From assembly GCA_950022655.1 (NCBI GenBank), contig OX465581.1:34009300-34073299 (forward strand): 64,000 nucleotides of DNA, written 5' to 3'. Made by a program: the position numbers and the translations under genes. The notes beneath the pieces are model-generated. The model was given only the letters and a program-made list of their open reading frames with translations. It ran no database searches and was not told the origin of the DNA. Below, one piece after another: positions 25,431-38,600 of the stretch; within the stretch, counting starts at the first letter, position 1, and the number at the start of each line of letters is the position of its first letter. This stretch comes from Alentia gelatinosa (taxonomy: Eukaryota > Annelida > Polychaeta > Phyllodocida > Polynoidae).

Positions 25431-25850
25431 CAGTAGAACCCCGCCTAACGGACACTCCGCGTCAGCGGATACTTTTACTCGGAACGGAATTTTTCCCCTC
25501 AATTAGATGTTAATTTTAACCCCGCGTAAGCGGAGTTATTTCGGTACGAAAAGGCCTAAAACCCCGTGTAAGCGGACACATCTAACGGACACCCTACCAA
25601 AAATTAAGATTAATCTGTCCTTTTTATCAGTGTGTGGGTATATTCATAGAAAATACATTTTGTAATTCAAAGTTTAATAACTTCGGACCCAATTAAGATA
25701 TCAGAAAATGGATTTCAGATCTATTATCACCTCTGTCTCTCCTATCTATCGGTATATAACACATTTATATTGGGCTGGAGGAAACTTGAAAACCCCGCGT
25801 AAGCGGACACTTTTGCCGGAAAAGGGTTCCGCTTACGCGGGGTTTTACTG
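25431..25850. mobile_element. Pogo/Tigger-like MITE with TA target duplication
   Basis: 420 bases bounded by CAGTAGAACCCCGCCTAACG and the inverted CTTACGCGGGGTTTTACTG, flanked by TA on both sides (25429-25430, 25851-25852). Internal GTAAGCGGACAC motifs repeat. CAGT..CCCGC ends with a TA duplication are typical of the pogo/Tc1 group. No transposase is encoded. Confidence 0.88.
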
Positions 25851-25852
25851 TA

Positions 25853-27518
25853 TATGCCTCATATGAAAGAGAATAAAGAACAGTAGGTGCTGGGAAGTGA
25901 AATTTTCTAGGTAGATTCTATTTGCTAAAAGTGAGGATGATTTTAGGTGAAATGGGCATACTAAAGCAGATGCTTTCTCAATATTGATTTTGCTAAATCT
26001 CATATAATGTGAGGGTGGAGGTAGCAGGTGTATGAGCGAATTGTTTATTGAGCTTATTTACACACAAAAAGAAACCAAACTAGACGTTCTTCTTCACAGA
26101 GCAGGTAAATTAGATGTTTATCACACCGTGTATAAAATGACTTGTGATACTATTGAACTTTTCAGGTGCTATTGGTAAAAAAGGCCGCCATATCGGCAGA
26201 GTCTGCTATCGGACAACGTTAGTCAGACATCCACCCGCTAATTTGTCCTTTCAAGGCCAATAATTCTATTTTAAAATGCACACTTATCTCTTGTATTTCA
26301 TAGGATTTATCACTATGATAATTACGAATTAACGATTTTTTTTTCTATTGATATAACACCTGGCATAGGGGTAAATACCAGTTATCTGGAGGAAGAACTA
26401 AGGAAAACACAAATTAAAATGTTGGACTAATTTATTCATGTTCATATAGATACAAGCCCGTGATCCTCCGTGAGCCATAGAAACAATCACTCACAAAAAG
26501 GACTTTAAGGCCACTTTAGAATGACACATTATAAGAATATTCCTTAACTTACACACCATATAAGAATGAAATTAACTTTATAGTAAGATATCCCAATACA
26601 TTCCACACTCGACCTTTGGATGGCGCTCTTGATATTCGGGGACAATCCATAATGGATTTCATCAAATAAATAAGCTAGCTTTATCAAACCTAAGCGTTTT
26701 ATCGAAAGGTAATAGGGCGGAGTTGAAGTGATATTATACAAAACATCACTTTTCGATGACAGAATACCACTACTCCTAAGACACGTGCACTTTTCACCAA
26801 AATAAAAATTGGCAATGACATTTCTTATAACCACAATTAAATGGGGGAAACTTGAATTGCAAATCAATGAAATTCGTATCTTTGAGAACAAAAGTATAAA
26901 AAAAAGGGTTCCATATGTATGTCCCATCCTTTCCAATTAAAAACAGTGATTACACTAAATTACTAGGCATTTCTTCTTTAATACACTAAAATCTAAAGAT
27001 GTTACCCAACAAGACCGTTTTATGTAATAGGTTTGATGTCTCTCTGCACGGTGATGACTAATGTTTTATTTACAATGATTATCATGAATTCCATTCATCA
27101 AATTACTATGTCCTCTAATAATAAGAATTCATACGCTGAAAATAAAATGTGGAAGTTTTTTTTTATATCGCCCAGAATGCAGAAAATAACGGCCGAGCAG
27201 CATTCTTATTCAAAACCATCCTTGTAGGGCACAGAGTGATTGCTTGTTGAGCCCTCATCCAGGTAAGAAAGGGGACGAGTTCAAGTGCAACCGTTGAAGA
27301 TGGCGCCACTGTATTCAGGGGACAACTGCTGTTATCAGCTGTTATGATGCATTGATAACCGCACCCCTACCTGGATTTGTTTGGCATCGGGGGCAAGATG
27401 GCCGCCTCCATAACACAATAGCTATCTGCTCTATTATTCCCGACAGGGTACAAAGACGATATTAGATTATATAGGACTCACCCGGCAGTATTTAGGGTAT
27501 TAACAAGAAATTTTTGCA
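25853..27518. other. Intergenic between PTGR2 and ERLEC1
   Basis: I see no exon, TIR pair or RNA gene. Open frames here are short, AT-rich and unconvincing. The ERLEC1 terminal exon and 3' UTR are expected between here and 29531. Confidence 0.5.
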
Positions 27519-27693
27519 TTCCAGTGGGCAGGTCTAATATGTAGTGTTCCAAGAATACTTTATATATTAAGACCGAATTAAAAATTGTGTAAGGCAAACT
27601 TATGCTCAATATCAATGTGTAAACCTTTTCTTCTAAAACAGCTAAGAATATACGATGACAACGTTGCGTGTAAATCTTAGCAAAGGAAACGTC
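27519..27693. repeat. Dispersed repeat, copy without insert (partner 29713-29975)
   Basis: Colinear with 29713-29975: GCATTCCAGTGGGCAGGTCT, TTCCAAGAATACTTTATA, AATGTGTAAACCT, GTAAATCTTAGCAA.GGAAAC. Lacks the 69-base insert present in the partner. Confidence 0.85.
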
Positions 27694-29531
27694 ATACAAT
27701 TCAAAGCTATAACAGAGCACTCGTAGTTTATATGCATTGCACCAAAAGAAGGAAAACATAGACAATGACTCTTGATGCAGACTTTGTGAATAAAGCGTCT
27801 ACCTTTCACTTCAGATACCTTCATGACAAAAAAATTCGAAATGGCCATTTGTAAAGATAGTTCAAGGATAATCAAAGGTAATTTTTTTCCTAGAGGCGTC
27901 ATTCCCAGATATTTTTATGATGTGTATGACTGTCTAGAAACTTTTCTAAAAAAAAAATCCCAGCAAAGTAGTGCAAGGCAAGTGAGGATTTAAAGCACTG
28001 CTGCACAAGTTTGGCCACAGACCCTGTTGTACATGCTGGTTTAAATATAACGATAAGATAACAGAGATGCTAAAACGATAATATGAATATCGCAGCTGAT
28101 TTGAAATAGGATTCGATTTCCTTGAGCTGAATATCATTCGGATAGTAGCCATTGTTTTCCTGACTTTTCGACTGGATATGGTAGGTCATTACTTTGCGCT
28201 GGTTCGCAATGATCTTCCATTCTTGCTATTTACATTGGCAGCTTGGCAACCAAAATTCAAATGTTTTCTATCCCAGTGCTTGACGTCTAGGGTTAAATGT
28301 GGGAAGACGTGGCGTATCTGGAAATGCGAGCCTTTCTCCTACCACATGCGACCACTGAATAGAGAGACGTCTAGGGTTGCTCGATGAGACCATGCTCATC
28401 CGCTTGGTCGATTAAAGGACACAAAATAGGTGATTCCACCTGTCAAAAAGAGAGAAAAAGACTGCTTTAGAATACATATTGATGGACGTATGACAGGTGT
28501 GTTAAAGAATAAAGGCTGAAAGCTAAACTTGTATCATGCGCTATAAGTTGCTAGTGTTACGTTCAAAATTGTCTACTGAGAAACGGGTGTGCGCTTTCCC
28601 TTTGCCTAACTAGCCAGGCATTAACTCCACAGGGGGCGGTCCCTAGCAACGATAATTAGGGTCGCCTCCATGTGTAAACAGTAGTGAATATATAGCATGG
28701 CTTTCTGTATGTATTAGCAACTAGTCCGCAGATATCCAGCATTGCAGTAACATCAGCAATGAAGTTTGTAACTTAGACTTCCTTCATTCAGATTACTGTC
28801 ACATCATCTAAGATAGTGACATCAAAGGGAACCCGGAGGACATATAGGAATCAGCTTTATACATAATGATCACTTTTAAAATTCTCATATCAACTTCCAT
28901 AGCAATATTTTTACACCATATCCTGTATATTTTGAAAACCTATACTCCAGTTGTTAAATATCTAACTGACGAATTTCTAATCTACAAATGATTACTTTTA
29001 TGTGTTATTCATAAAAAAAATGTATTTTGGATAGGTCTTATCCATGATCCCGGTGATCATTAATCAAGTACTACAACAAAATATCCTGCACTGAAAGGGG
29101 TAAATAGTCACACACATCTGAAATACCTGTGATGATTACTATTGTCAGTAGGTAAATCAATTAGATGAACAAACACCAGTTTAGCTCTATCGGAGGATAT
29201 AAGGACAAGTGTTTGTGCCTATGTCATTCAATACCTATAGGGTTGTGTAAGGATTAAATATTTCATTTTCGTTTTTTTGTGATTAAAATATCAGCTAACT
29301 TGACTGTATACTACTACACTATTGATCAACATGGTCCCTCATACAATTCTTTGTAGTAAGCAGACCATAAGAAGGACCGAACGATAGAACGGCTTGGTCG
29401 AGTTCAGATAAACATTGTATTTTTTTCAATCCTAATAAAGGTTCTGGGAAATTTCTGTGAGGCCCCATTCCTCCAAGAAACCGGAACGAAGCTGACGTTA
29501 TAGATGAAAAATAATTGTATTGGTGTCTTAC

Positions 29532-29610
29532 CACTAAAGAGTATTCACATGGTGCCGGCTCGACAAGGTAAATAGCGACGGCGTGAGGCTGGTTGGGATA
29601 TTCTTTGCAC
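29532..29610 (-). CDS. ERLEC1: ERLEC1 exon 15
   Basis: Completes Lys, then [20 protein letters not shown] and CEYSLV; acceptor TATCTGAACAG, donor GTAAGA, so at least one more exon follows. Contains the Glu and Tyr contacts of MRH2. Confidence 0.95.
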
Positions 29611-32600
29611 CTGTTCAGATAATTAAGAAAAGACATACATGGAATAATTTACATGTACCGGGAAACCATCAAGTCAAACCCTTTTTAACAGCGTTCAAAA
29701 TATTCACAAGCTATTTTAGCATTCCAGTGGGTAGGTCTAATATTATTGTTTCAAGAATATTTTATACATTAAGACCAAATTGAAAATAGTGTGAGCAAAC
29801 GTATGCTTAATTTCAATGTGTAAACCTCTTCTTCTGAAGAAACTAAAACTACATTAATTTTTTTTTTTTTTTTTAGCGTCGGCCGCAGTGGAGGTGTTTA
29901 AGCCTCGTCCTCTAATTTCTAAAACTATATGTTGACAACGCTGCACGTAAATCTTAGCAATGGAAACAATTGGAACTAGTAATCTATTTACCTGCCTTGG
30001 CAAACAAGGTTGAATAAACTTTTCATTTACTTATGTTTTTGTGCCAATTCTGTTTAGTTTTATTGTTGCTGTTTGTTTTACACAATGTCGATCTAAAAGA
30101 CGTGGCGATGTTGACAACACAAGCAACTTCATAAGAAAGGTTTTACACAATTTCGAAGAAAATATTCAAATGGGTTTTGCCGATTTACGGGGAGGGGGGG
30201 GGGGGGGGAATCATACTCAATATACCACAGGTTGATGGCCATACAATAAGGTATTATGACAGGTGTAACCTGGACCTTCGCTTTCAGCTATAAGTACCAT
30301 ATCAGTCCTGATCAGGTTTGAAAAAGAATAAAATTTCTATACCATTTTCAGTTGCATATTTATAGAGTGATACACTTACTTGAGCTTGACTTCTACAAAT
30401 CTGTATTGTCCGGTTAAATCACACTTGTCTCCCATTCCGTAAAAATGGCTCACTCCCCTTCAAATGAGAACATGGGTGATTAATAAGTACCCTGAATCAC
30501 GTACGGAAATATCATATTCTTGTCAGCCATCTTGTAAGTCGTCGAGGACCGAGCACGGCCTGTAGTATTACATGATGGAATGGTAATTTTTTAAATAAAA
30601 AGTCGCATGACTTGCAAAAAATCATTACCAAATCAATTCGCGGCAAACAAGATAAAAAGAGAAGAATTTGAAAAAAAAAGAAGAAAGAAAAAGAAATTCT
30701 TAATGCATGATGGCATTTTCCCCACACAAATAAAAATGCCTAGGTTCTAGGTTCCATATGTTAGAAAATGAAGCGACTTAGATTTTGAGTGATATATTTC
30801 AAAGGATGACCACTCAAGATATACTATATATATTTTTCTTCTTTTTTTTCTCTATAAAAACCAATGGTCCTATAAACCAAGGGTTCCATATATCACACAG
30901 ATTGTGTTATTACTTGCGTAACACGAAAAACGCCCCCTCAGGTGATTGTTATGCAGAGGACTTGAATACAAACAGTACCACAAGTGTAGAGGTTGCAGAA
31001 GTTTAGTAAACCATATGATCTACGATTAGTTTCCTCCGCCACTGCCTCTAAAAGGACATATACAATGATGTGGCGAAGACTCCAGCTGGCCTTGGGGCTC
31101 TACCCTATATAATGCTTCTGTGAAGAGCAAGTCAGGCCCCCCCGACTACCAGCAAACATCAAACCATGCTAAACCTTCTAAATACAAAAGCGAGAAAAGG
31201 AAACAAAGAAGTTTAGTGTCCAGTCATTCACTTGAGGTTTTGAGAGAAGTGGGTTAACCCTGTAAGGACAGGTCATGCGTGCAGGCATACTTTCTCCATT
31301 ATATATATATAAGAGGGGGTCTACATATAAAGCTTATAAGACATCGAAATTTTCCCCCGATTCATCCCGACCATCGGCTCGGTGAGAGTCGAGAATAAAA
31401 TGTCGATGTCTTATACCTATAAGACATCGACATGTAGACTCTTCCCAATCAGACCTCCTCCCTTTATAACCTCGTAAAACAACCTGATTGAGATCAAAGA
31501 GGGCGGCGGGGAGCCTGGCCTGGCCAGGCCCCGGGCCGGGTGACAGGTCTATATAGGTAATAATGAAAAGTTTAATAACTTCTGTTCTATCTAAGATATT
31601 AGAAAATGGGTTTCAGATCTATAATCGCATCTGTTTCACCTACAAATTGATGTAAGGAACTTCTAAATCGGACTGGGGAATAGGGAACATTGCTATTCAA
31701 ACGGCCAACTCAGAATCGCTAACAGTCAGTGAAAGTGCGTACATCGAAATCTTATGGTCGGGGAGAGTCAGTCATATCTGGCATGGTAGTAATGCCCGAC
31801 ATGTCAGGGAAAGCAATAAAATTGGGTCGGTGAAGTGTGTACATCGACCCGATTGATGTCGATTGTCACAGACCCGACAGGTCCGTCGGGCAAAGGTAGA
31901 ATCGGGCACAGCCGTCGGGTCGGCGTCTTATAGGTTTAAAAAGAACTACATATAAAATTGTTTTAATGAAGAAATAATACATCAATACATCTGCAATTTT
32001 CAGAGAATGTAGATTTAACATCATATTTATGATTTCTAGCCAAATAAATAATATGATTAAGGATGACATATCATATCGAGTGAAGAACCAATCGAATGAT
32101 AAGTTCACATGGCAATGAGCCCGTCGTATATCGGTATACATTAGCATTAGTAATCATTCTTATGTCCTCATAGGGTTAATTTGCGTGCAGTAAATTTCGG
32201 CAGATACTTTTAAAATTCAAGATCGCGGAAAAATACCCACATTCATATGTAAATGAAAGCCATTCCAGACATCACCTTTGAATGAAGTGCAACCTGTATC
32301 CAATTTATGTGATTGAAATGAACCCTGCACGAGCAAAAATCCAGGTCCTCTTCTCGGGGACTCAGTGAACAGTGAAACCACCAAACAGAACCCAGGGATG
32401 AAAGTCGGGACTTCGGAAAAAAGATCGGAAATCAAAAACGTTTAAGAAATGAAGCATTTCTACCATTATTTTGCAATAGAATTACTATGGATAAATATTT
32501 CTTCTAATTTCTAATTTTAAGTTTGTGCCCGGGTGCCACTCGCTAGCTGCTGGGTAAACCAACTAGGCAGATTCGGCCTCTATAGTCTGCTAGGGAAATA

Positions 32601-35600
32601 GGCGGCCACTCATGTTGTGTAAACATTGCCGAATTAATTGTTCTTTATTATTTTCATCAAAATTTCGAAAATTTGGGAATCTGTCAATCGTCGGAAAACT
32701 TGCATCCCTGAGAACCTAATTGGTGCTGTTCTATTATAGTTTCTGTTAGTTGTTTGCAAAAATATATTCTCAATGAGAAATTACTATTCCACAAGGGAAA
32801 TTCAAGACTCACCCATCGCCCCTATCAGAAAGAACGGATAGACAGAGGATGAAATGATGTAAATTATCAGGGTAAAGGTGTAAAAAATGTATACGAGAAA
32901 TGCCAGTGTGGTCTGGGAAAGAATCCGGAAAATTGTCCGTATCCTGCTTCACTTTGTATAACTAGTATAATGACTAATATGGTGAAACAAAAACAAAACA
33001 AGACATGGACCTTTATCTTAGCCTGATATAAATATCCATAGGCTTAGCATTAGGAACTCGTTCTCAACAGGCATGCGAGTACGGGAACTCATACTTAATG
33101 GGTGACAGACAGATGACGATATCCTGGCTAAGATAAAATCAGAAACATATTCGTGTTTGGTATGTGTCCCCAATAGTCATCTCGTTTGAAGCGCTTCAGC
33201 ATGTTCACTTGGCTACCGCCTGGTTCATGTTCCTGAGCGCTCCAAACTCGATGGCATACGGGGACACAGACGAAACACTCATCAGTTTCTTTCTTAACAG
33301 CTGATGGATCCCCGATTGGTACACTCTCTCATGACTGCTCTTTTGGGCTGAAGGACGAAGGATCTGATAGTACACTGCAACTCCTTGTGGGTCCCAAAAG
33401 AGATGACCAGGGACCCAGGGTCCACTGTGTGCCCTATGGCATACAGAGCCATTGTTGGTTCATGCAGCAGTCACCAGGTGACCGACTGTAGTATCTGCGA
33501 GGTGGCGTTCCGATCCAGGGGACTGAACCTGTACTGTGTCTCTTTGTTCCTATGGAGTTCAACTGACTTTTTACCATGCTTCCCTGGTCTCTCTCCACTC
33601 ATGCCAGAGTAGGATGACTTAAAGATGAAACCCATAACATATCTTTTTTTCTAACATGTAAGGCTCTATACATACATTTATCCTACCCCTAATATAAAAT
33701 CCCATAGGCTTAACATTGGGTTTCCGCATGCCACGCTGACTGGCATACGGAGTTTTATATGCCACTAGTGGTATACAGCATTGTTATCACGTAATATTCC
33801 AAAATCGAGGAGATAGGGTAGGATAAAATCAAAACCTGATTCGTTTTAATCTTGGCCACCGCATTCCACTCCTGGAGTTTTGTCTCCGGACTTCACTCGG
33901 CTTCGCCTCATGAAGTCACTTTGCCAAACTCCAGTCGTGGAATACGGTGGCCAAGATTAAACCTCATCCAGTTTTACGATAATATGTGAGAGTTGTGATA
34001 GTGGATTATTATCACTTACTTTTGCACCTTAAGTATTGGAGAACACATACCTTTTTCAACTCCAGTCACCTCTAGTTTTTCACCTCCAATGTGAAGAACA
34101 CCTACTAGGGTGAAAGATGGCGCTGCCCAAGAAACATTTAATAGCTGTCTGTCCTATAGACTAGTAACATTAAGACCCACTGTGACAAGAGCATCAGGCA
34201 TGAGGATTTACACCAACCAAACGCTTAAACCAGCTGTACATCCCTTTATTCGTAAATCTCTATAAGGACTGTGAGAAAAAAAATCCCAAACAAAATTGGC
34301 TTACTTTCTCTGGCCCACTGGCTTTGGCTTCTTGGTTGGGTTTCCGTTGCTCCATTGGATGTGTCGCTCCTTGTCCCAGTGTCCCAGTAAAATGACAGTT
34401 TTTGAATTCTTTTCCTGAAAGGGAACCATTGCAGTGGTGTTTAGGATTACGGCAAGGCGTGAACAAGAACATGCAGCAAATAAGTATACCTTAGAGTATG
34501 CAACATCGCCATTATAGATACTGGTAGATGAGTAGGGGTGGAAACTATGGGGAAAATATCCTATGACTATGAGGTCTTCTTTGAAACGTAGGGAAGTACA
34601 CGGTACATGCTATCTCTGTCCTCTGTAAACAACGGATAGCGTTTCAGATGGACCAAGGTATTTATGTTAATTACAATATTTCATTTATATTCTTAAATAG
34701 AGAAAATGAGGCGATGTCCAGTCAACTAGTGATGCTACCTTGAGGTGACGTTCTTCAGAAAACTCCACAGTAAACATGGTGCACTGCATGCTCTGATACC
34801 ATCAGAGTAGAGCAACTCTCCTATACCTCACTACACAATTAGGTGGTGTGCTACAGTTCTTTCCTCTAAAGGAAAGAGCTGCTTTGTCATCAGTGAGATA
34901 AAACACAGGTGAATGACTATTTACAATCAAATATTGTACCTGGGGCTGAACTTTCAAGGTTTGATTTGTGTCTCTTCAAATTTTGTTTCTGAGTGAATGT
35001 GCTTTTAGTTTCAGGTCCTGCATTTAGGAAGTCAATGGAATGTATCCCCCCCCCCCCCAACCATTTTATATGATATAAAGTGAATACATATATCTTTGGG
35101 TAAGATCTCTCACCTCGTGGAACTGAGTCACGTGTTTGCCATAGCAGAATTCATGCTTCCACCATCCAGAGCCCTGTGAGAAAGACGGAACAGGAGTTAG
35201 CGTGCATGCATGTGGTATAAACAGACTTATACTGGGACCAATCACCAATCGGCCGTTAGCTCTCTATCTTATTCCTAAAGACTTGCAGAGGAAAAACACA
35301 ATTTTATTATGTCGAGTTAGTTTACACAGCTCGAACTGTAAGTAACATAGAAACAAGTATGTTTTGTCACGGGGCGTTGCAAAGTCCGAGCTCCTTTCCC
35401 CACCACTACTACGGATCGCCTTCGGGAGGTCTAACGGAACGAAAAGGTTACGCAAATAACATAGAAACAAGACTTGAAATGTGGTGATTGGCCGCTTAGC
35501 TCATATCTATAATATAGGAGTATTTTATGGACCAGGCTGTCCTCCACCACGGTCTACTGCGTATTCGTCAGAGCCAATCACAGCACAGCTGACAATAGTC

Positions 35601-38600
35601 CAGTTCGTACGGCACAGAGTAAAGACATAGGTCCGTGATGGTCTAAGAGAGCACGGCAGATATTGACGACCTGGTTTCCTAGCTGGGTGGTGAAAGGGAG
35701 AACGTGGTTCGTTGATCTATTTAGAGCATCAGCTTGACAACATCTGATTGGTTCTGACGAATACGCACTAGACAGCCCTCTTAGGTCTACTTCCAGCTAT
35801 AATATAAGAATACCAATCAGTATAGGATAAACTTAAGTGCTGATTCCACCAGGATGCGTGATCTAAGCCAATCTGTTGACCCGATCATGTCAGCATGTCT
35901 GGTTGGATCGCAGTGGTAGAGGAGCTTTCCCTGAGTGATGATATTATATTACTTCCATACACACTTTCAGTTGTTTATAGACACACGCTATCAGGGCGAC
36001 ATGGGGTTTCCGTGGGTTTCTTTGCTGGTATCGGGGATGTCAGTTTGGGTAAGGAAAAAAGAGAGTGGAAAGATTTCTCTTGTGGAATTTACTCCCTCAG
36101 AGTCCGAGTAAATTTTGGAAAGTACATTTGGTGGCAGCCACGGCATGAAACTGTGAGTGTGCGTGAATGAGAATCAAGTAATATTACCTTTGTTTTACAC
36201 AATAAAAATTGACTTCATGCTAAAAATAAAGGCCTTGATTTCCTTGGAAAAATGGAAAGCTGACATCTCTGTGGTATACTTACACCTTGGATGCAGTAGT
36301 CTCCTGCCAGAAACTGTGTGAGTAGTTGTTTGTCGGTGTTGGCACCAATATTAGTCTCGTGCGTGGGACGAGGCGTTGTTGCCTCCTCAACCTTCTCTTG
36401 CTTGGGTTTTGTGGTATCCTTAGTCTGAAATACAATTCCATTTATATATAAAAAATTGCTGTGCTCATGTCAGCTATCATGTGATGATGATATTTTCCCC
36501 CGATAATGTTTCATAGAATTACCTTATTTCCTCCATGAATAAAAGAAATGACTATGTAAATGTTAATCTGTGGAAAAACCTGATTTTAGAAAAAAATTGA
36601 GAAATACATGTCACCTATGGGACCTCACCTGTGCAATCGTGATGATATCGAAAACTTCTAAATATTTTAGTCAAACAGTGATAATCATTTTCAGAGCAGA
36701 TATCCTTAGATCTCTCTATCCTGACACCAAATAATAGATTATGTAAAAAAAAGAAGAATTAAATAGTAATTTGAACCTTCATAGCTTGATTGAAAATCGA
36801 AAGGGAAAACCTTAATATAATGAGTATGTACTCTGCATTCTTTTATGTACATATTTTTTGGTAACCCTGTATAGGCAATGTCTTCTTCGAGAACTCCAGG
36901 GTAAGAAATCATGGAACTCGCCAGGTTAACCTTCTAGATCTACAATGGTGATCTAGCAGAAACTTCAAGGGGTATTTTCAACAGGCGCTGGATTGGGACA
37001 TACTGAAAATCAGGTTGAAGGAGGGTGAAGGTTTTAGATGAGAAGCATGGAGAAGTTAGCTCAGGAGAAAGCTGAATTTAGTCGCACACCAAGTTACCTG
37101 CTGTTCATCTAAATCTAAGTCGTCTTCCTCATCGTCCTGCGAGTAGCACAGAGCACAGGGTTAGTTTAGAGCTCCCAGGAATTTCTCAAGAATCACGTAA
37201 GCATAAGGATATAGGCTACGACTGTACAGTGAAGGATAAAAAGATAACATCACCAAAGAAAAACTTGTCTTTTTCTTTATCTTCAAATGAGATTCTGTTT
37301 GAAAATACGTCATAGGTCAGAAAATCTATCCGTGTGGGAAGACTATGAAAAATTATAATTTTGTCGCAAATGTGTCAGTATATTATGATTTACAAAGAAA
37401 AAATGATTTCTGATTTCAAGAATGATCTTAAAATACTTATGGATGAGAAGGAGTGATATAATTTCCAAATTAGCGTACATTATTCATCTCATGTGGATCA
37501 TTTGATCATTTAATTTCTATTTGATCTTAGATTTTGAAAAGAATAAATAAAGCCACACATATGTAACAAGACTTAGTAAAAGGAATAATAAATACTGTAA
37601 CTTATTACCAATGACCTTACTAGAAATACTCGAATCCCTCCGACTAGTTGAGGATTGTGAAAATGAAAATATAAAGAGACAATGAATGTACAAAAACCAC
37701 CCCCGTGTGCACTGCATGCAGTTATTTATTCGTGTGCTAATGTGTTTAGATTATCCAGGCTCCACTTATTGTGCTGAATCATTTTAATGGCGAAATACCC
37801 ATAAGCCCGTGAAACAAATGTATCTCGACCCCTCTTCTCTCGTTTGTCCAGTGTTTGTCAACTCGCAGTAAAATCCAGCTTAGTAATTTTTCGTCCATCA
37901 CCTTTTTTCTGTTTAATCTTTAGACTTTTACTCATTTTCATGATACAGCTCTGCTTTTGTTTTATTTGGTAGCATCTGTGGATGGCGCCCCATTCGGGGG
38001 ACATATCCTGTATTATAGCTCTTTGTTCTTGTGAAATTCAACTGACTTTCAAAGTTTTACCATAGCTCTTGTGTCTCTCTACACTCATCCCAGTATAGAA
38101 TGACTTAAAGATGAAACCCAGGACATGATTGTTCTCACATGAAAGGCTCTATACAGATATGCGAGAAAGGCTAGAGTCGTGAGTTTGTTTGTCTGTTTGT
38201 GGTTTAACGTCCCGGGGGACCCTGAGGGTATACAGGGACCATCAATGATTTAGCTTTTCACTTTCAGAGTTATGAGTATGGCCTATTATCACTCACTTAC
38301 TTTTTCCCCTCTAGTAGTGAAGAGCACCTACATTTTAGTCTCCAGCAGTAGAGAACACGTAATCGGGGGCAAAATGGCGGCGCCCAGAGAATACTACCTA
38401 CCTGCCCTATAAAGGGCTAGTTCCACAAACACGATGGATTTGCCATGGTATATCTTGTTATATCTTAGAGTGTCACGATATTTTGTACCTCCTTTGTTGT
38501 GATACGTAGCATGTTATGATATGTATACTTTTTCATGATGTCATGTGTATACTTTGGTGCTCCACCACCGCAACACCTCAAGATGTATCACGGTAAATAT

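Larger units (their letters stand above)
30512..34304. other. ERLEC1 intron 13 (about 3.8 kb), repeat filled
   Basis: Largest intron of the gene. Holds the element at 31320-31960 and foldback copies FB4 and FB5. No exon-like sequence was seen between the repeats. Confidence 0.6.

Noticed and set aside
26544..26936. 130-codon minus-strand frame
   Set aside because: AT-rich, no recognisable family, no splice context with ERLEC1; likely a chance open frame.
29080..29135. Candidate ERLEC1 terminal exon after an acceptor near 29118 (minus), with a frame containing SDVCDYL
   Set aside because: The frame that looks like the family end does not fit the phase-0 end of exon 15; the frames in phase do not resemble ERLEC1. 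Left unassigned.
35231..35505. Inverted-repeat element from CCAATCACCAATCGGCCG to TGGTGATTGGCCGCTTAG
   Set aside because: The longer match between the two ends is direct (GGCC-TTAGCTC), with only a short inverted part; boundaries are inconsistent.
35844..35862. Complete MITE starting GCTGATTCCACCAGG
   Set aside because: Only the left end is visible; no matching inverted end was found downstream.
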